From assembly GCF_019654955.1 (NCBI RefSeq), contig NZ_BPEV01000038.1, positions 1 to 43,124 on the forward strand: DNA of 43,124 nt, given 5' to 3'. The translations under genes were made by a program, and so were the position numbers. The stretch comes from Shewanella sp. KT0246 (GTDB taxonomy: Bacteria > Pseudomonadota > Gammaproteobacteria > Enterobacterales > Shewanellaceae). The notes beneath the pieces were generated by a model that had not been told where the DNA came from, made no database searches, and worked only from the letters and a program-made list of their open reading frames with translations. Below are positions 42,873 through 43,124 of the stretch, one piece after another. Positions within the stretch are counted from its first letter, which is position 1, and the number at the start of each line of letters is the position of its first letter.

Positions 42873-42898
42873 ATCGACTCTCTTAAAAAGAGAAATTA

Positions 42899-42949
42899 AG
42901 CGCTTGGTAATGACCTACTTTCACATGGGCATATCAATCACACTGTCTG
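42899..42949 (-). pseudogene. Degenerate 5S rRNA remnant (first decay copy)
   Basis: Bases 42900-42930 reproduce the 3' end of the 5S gene with two changes (compare 43073-43103). The internal GGGTCTC segment is replaced by ATTGATATG-type sequence, and the 5' half is not recognisable. CATATCAA (42930-42937) and TTGATATG (42953-42960) form an inverted repeat around the altered part. Confidence 0.75.
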
Positions 42950-43014
42950 CTGTTGATATGTCTAAACTTGAGCTTTAGCTTCGTTTCTGAACATGTTTAT
43001 CTTAAATGACAGAC

Positions 43015-43045
43015 ACAAAAAAGCCCGTTACGTGAGTAACGGGCT
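43015..43045 (-). terminator. Terminator of the rRNA operon
   Basis: AGCCCGTTAC (43022-43031) pairs with GTAACGGGCT (43036-43045) around GTGA. A U run follows on the minus strand. It is 26 bases after the 5S 3' end. Confidence 0.92.
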
Positions 43046-43071
43046 ATCTGCTCTCTTAAAAAGAGAAATTA

Positions 43072-43124
43072 GGCGCTTGGCAATGACCTACTTTCACATG
43101 GGGAGACCCCACACTATCATCGGC
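43072..43124 (-). rRNA. rrf: 5S ribosomal RNA, 3' part (runs off the window)
   Basis: On the minus strand the sequence reads GCCGATGATAGTGTGGGG and TCTCCCCATGTGAAAGTAGG, then TCATTGCCAAGCGCC. This corresponds to the 3' half of a gammaproteobacterial 5S rRNA, with helix IV and the closing strand of helix I. About 53 of roughly 116-120 bases are inside the window; the 5' half and, by inference, 23S rRNA lie to the right. The 3' end is placed at 43072 within a few bases. Confidence 0.9.

Larger units (their letters stand above)
42403..43071. other. Convergent intergenic region between mutT and rRNA operon end
   Basis: The first 360 bases (42403-42762) are AT-rich with no gene seen. A short dyad GGTAA-AG-TTACC lies at about 42602-42613. 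The remainder holds two degenerate 5S rRNA copies and two terminators, described separately, that face the minus strand. Confidence 0.6.

Overview
The window looks like a chromosomal segment of a Shewanella-type marine gammaproteobacterium (Alteromonadales). The evidence is moderate, AT-leaning base composition, long gammaproteobacterial orthologues throughout, and the neighbourhoods argS-ftsN-hslVU, ampD-ampE-pdhR-aceE-aceF-lpdA and nadC/pilA-pilB-pilC-pilD-coaE-zapD-yacG-mutT. Genus assignment rests on recalled gene order and protein character, not on a search.

Layout. 1-3.5 kb: rpmE (minus), a short FimV-like LysM protein (minus), and divergent priA. 3.6-8.6 kb, all plus: argS, ftsN, a strong terminator, a near-consensus heat-shock promoter with a leader hairpin, hslV-hslU, and a DUF971 protein. 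9.0-12.0 kb is the most accessory-looking part: a secreted gamma-glutamyltranspeptidase, then two tandem MerC-domain membrane proteins. Each MerC gene has its own -35/-10 pair overlapped or followed by a long DNA dyad with an identical core. 12.1-15.9 kb: acnB (minus) and a HAD phosphatase (plus). 15.9-22.8 kb, minus: a patatin fused to an outer-membrane barrel (type Vd-like) and a 1484-residue two-component-style sensor with GGDEF and EAL domains. 22.9-32.0 kb, minus: the pyruvate dehydrogenase locus pdhR-aceE-aceF-lpdA, with a perfect PdhR box upstream of pdhR, then ampE and ampD. 32.2-42.4 kb: nadC, pilA with a structured leader, a convergent O-antigen-ligase-like gene that may glycosylate the pilin, then the pilB-pilC-pilD-coaE-zapD-yacG-mutT run. 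42.4-43.1 kb: a convergent intergenic region holding the 3' part of a 5S rRNA on the minus strand, which leaves the window at the right edge, and two progressively decayed 5S copies beyond it.

Most of the window is core metabolism and housekeeping: translation, replication restart, proteolysis, TCA entry, NAD and CoA synthesis, and type IV pilus assembly. I did not find a large new multigene system. The observations most worth a second look are the duplicated MerC units with dyads whose outer arms changed together, the pilA leader hairpin whose wobble pairs fit only the plus-strand RNA, the short pilin beside an oligosaccharyltransferase-like gene, and the graded 5S rRNA decay series. Start sites were moved from the longest frame for several genes (rpmE, hslU, both MerC genes, acnB, patatin, lpdA, pdhR, ampE, nadC, pilB) because ribosome binding sites, family lengths or alignments support internal starts.
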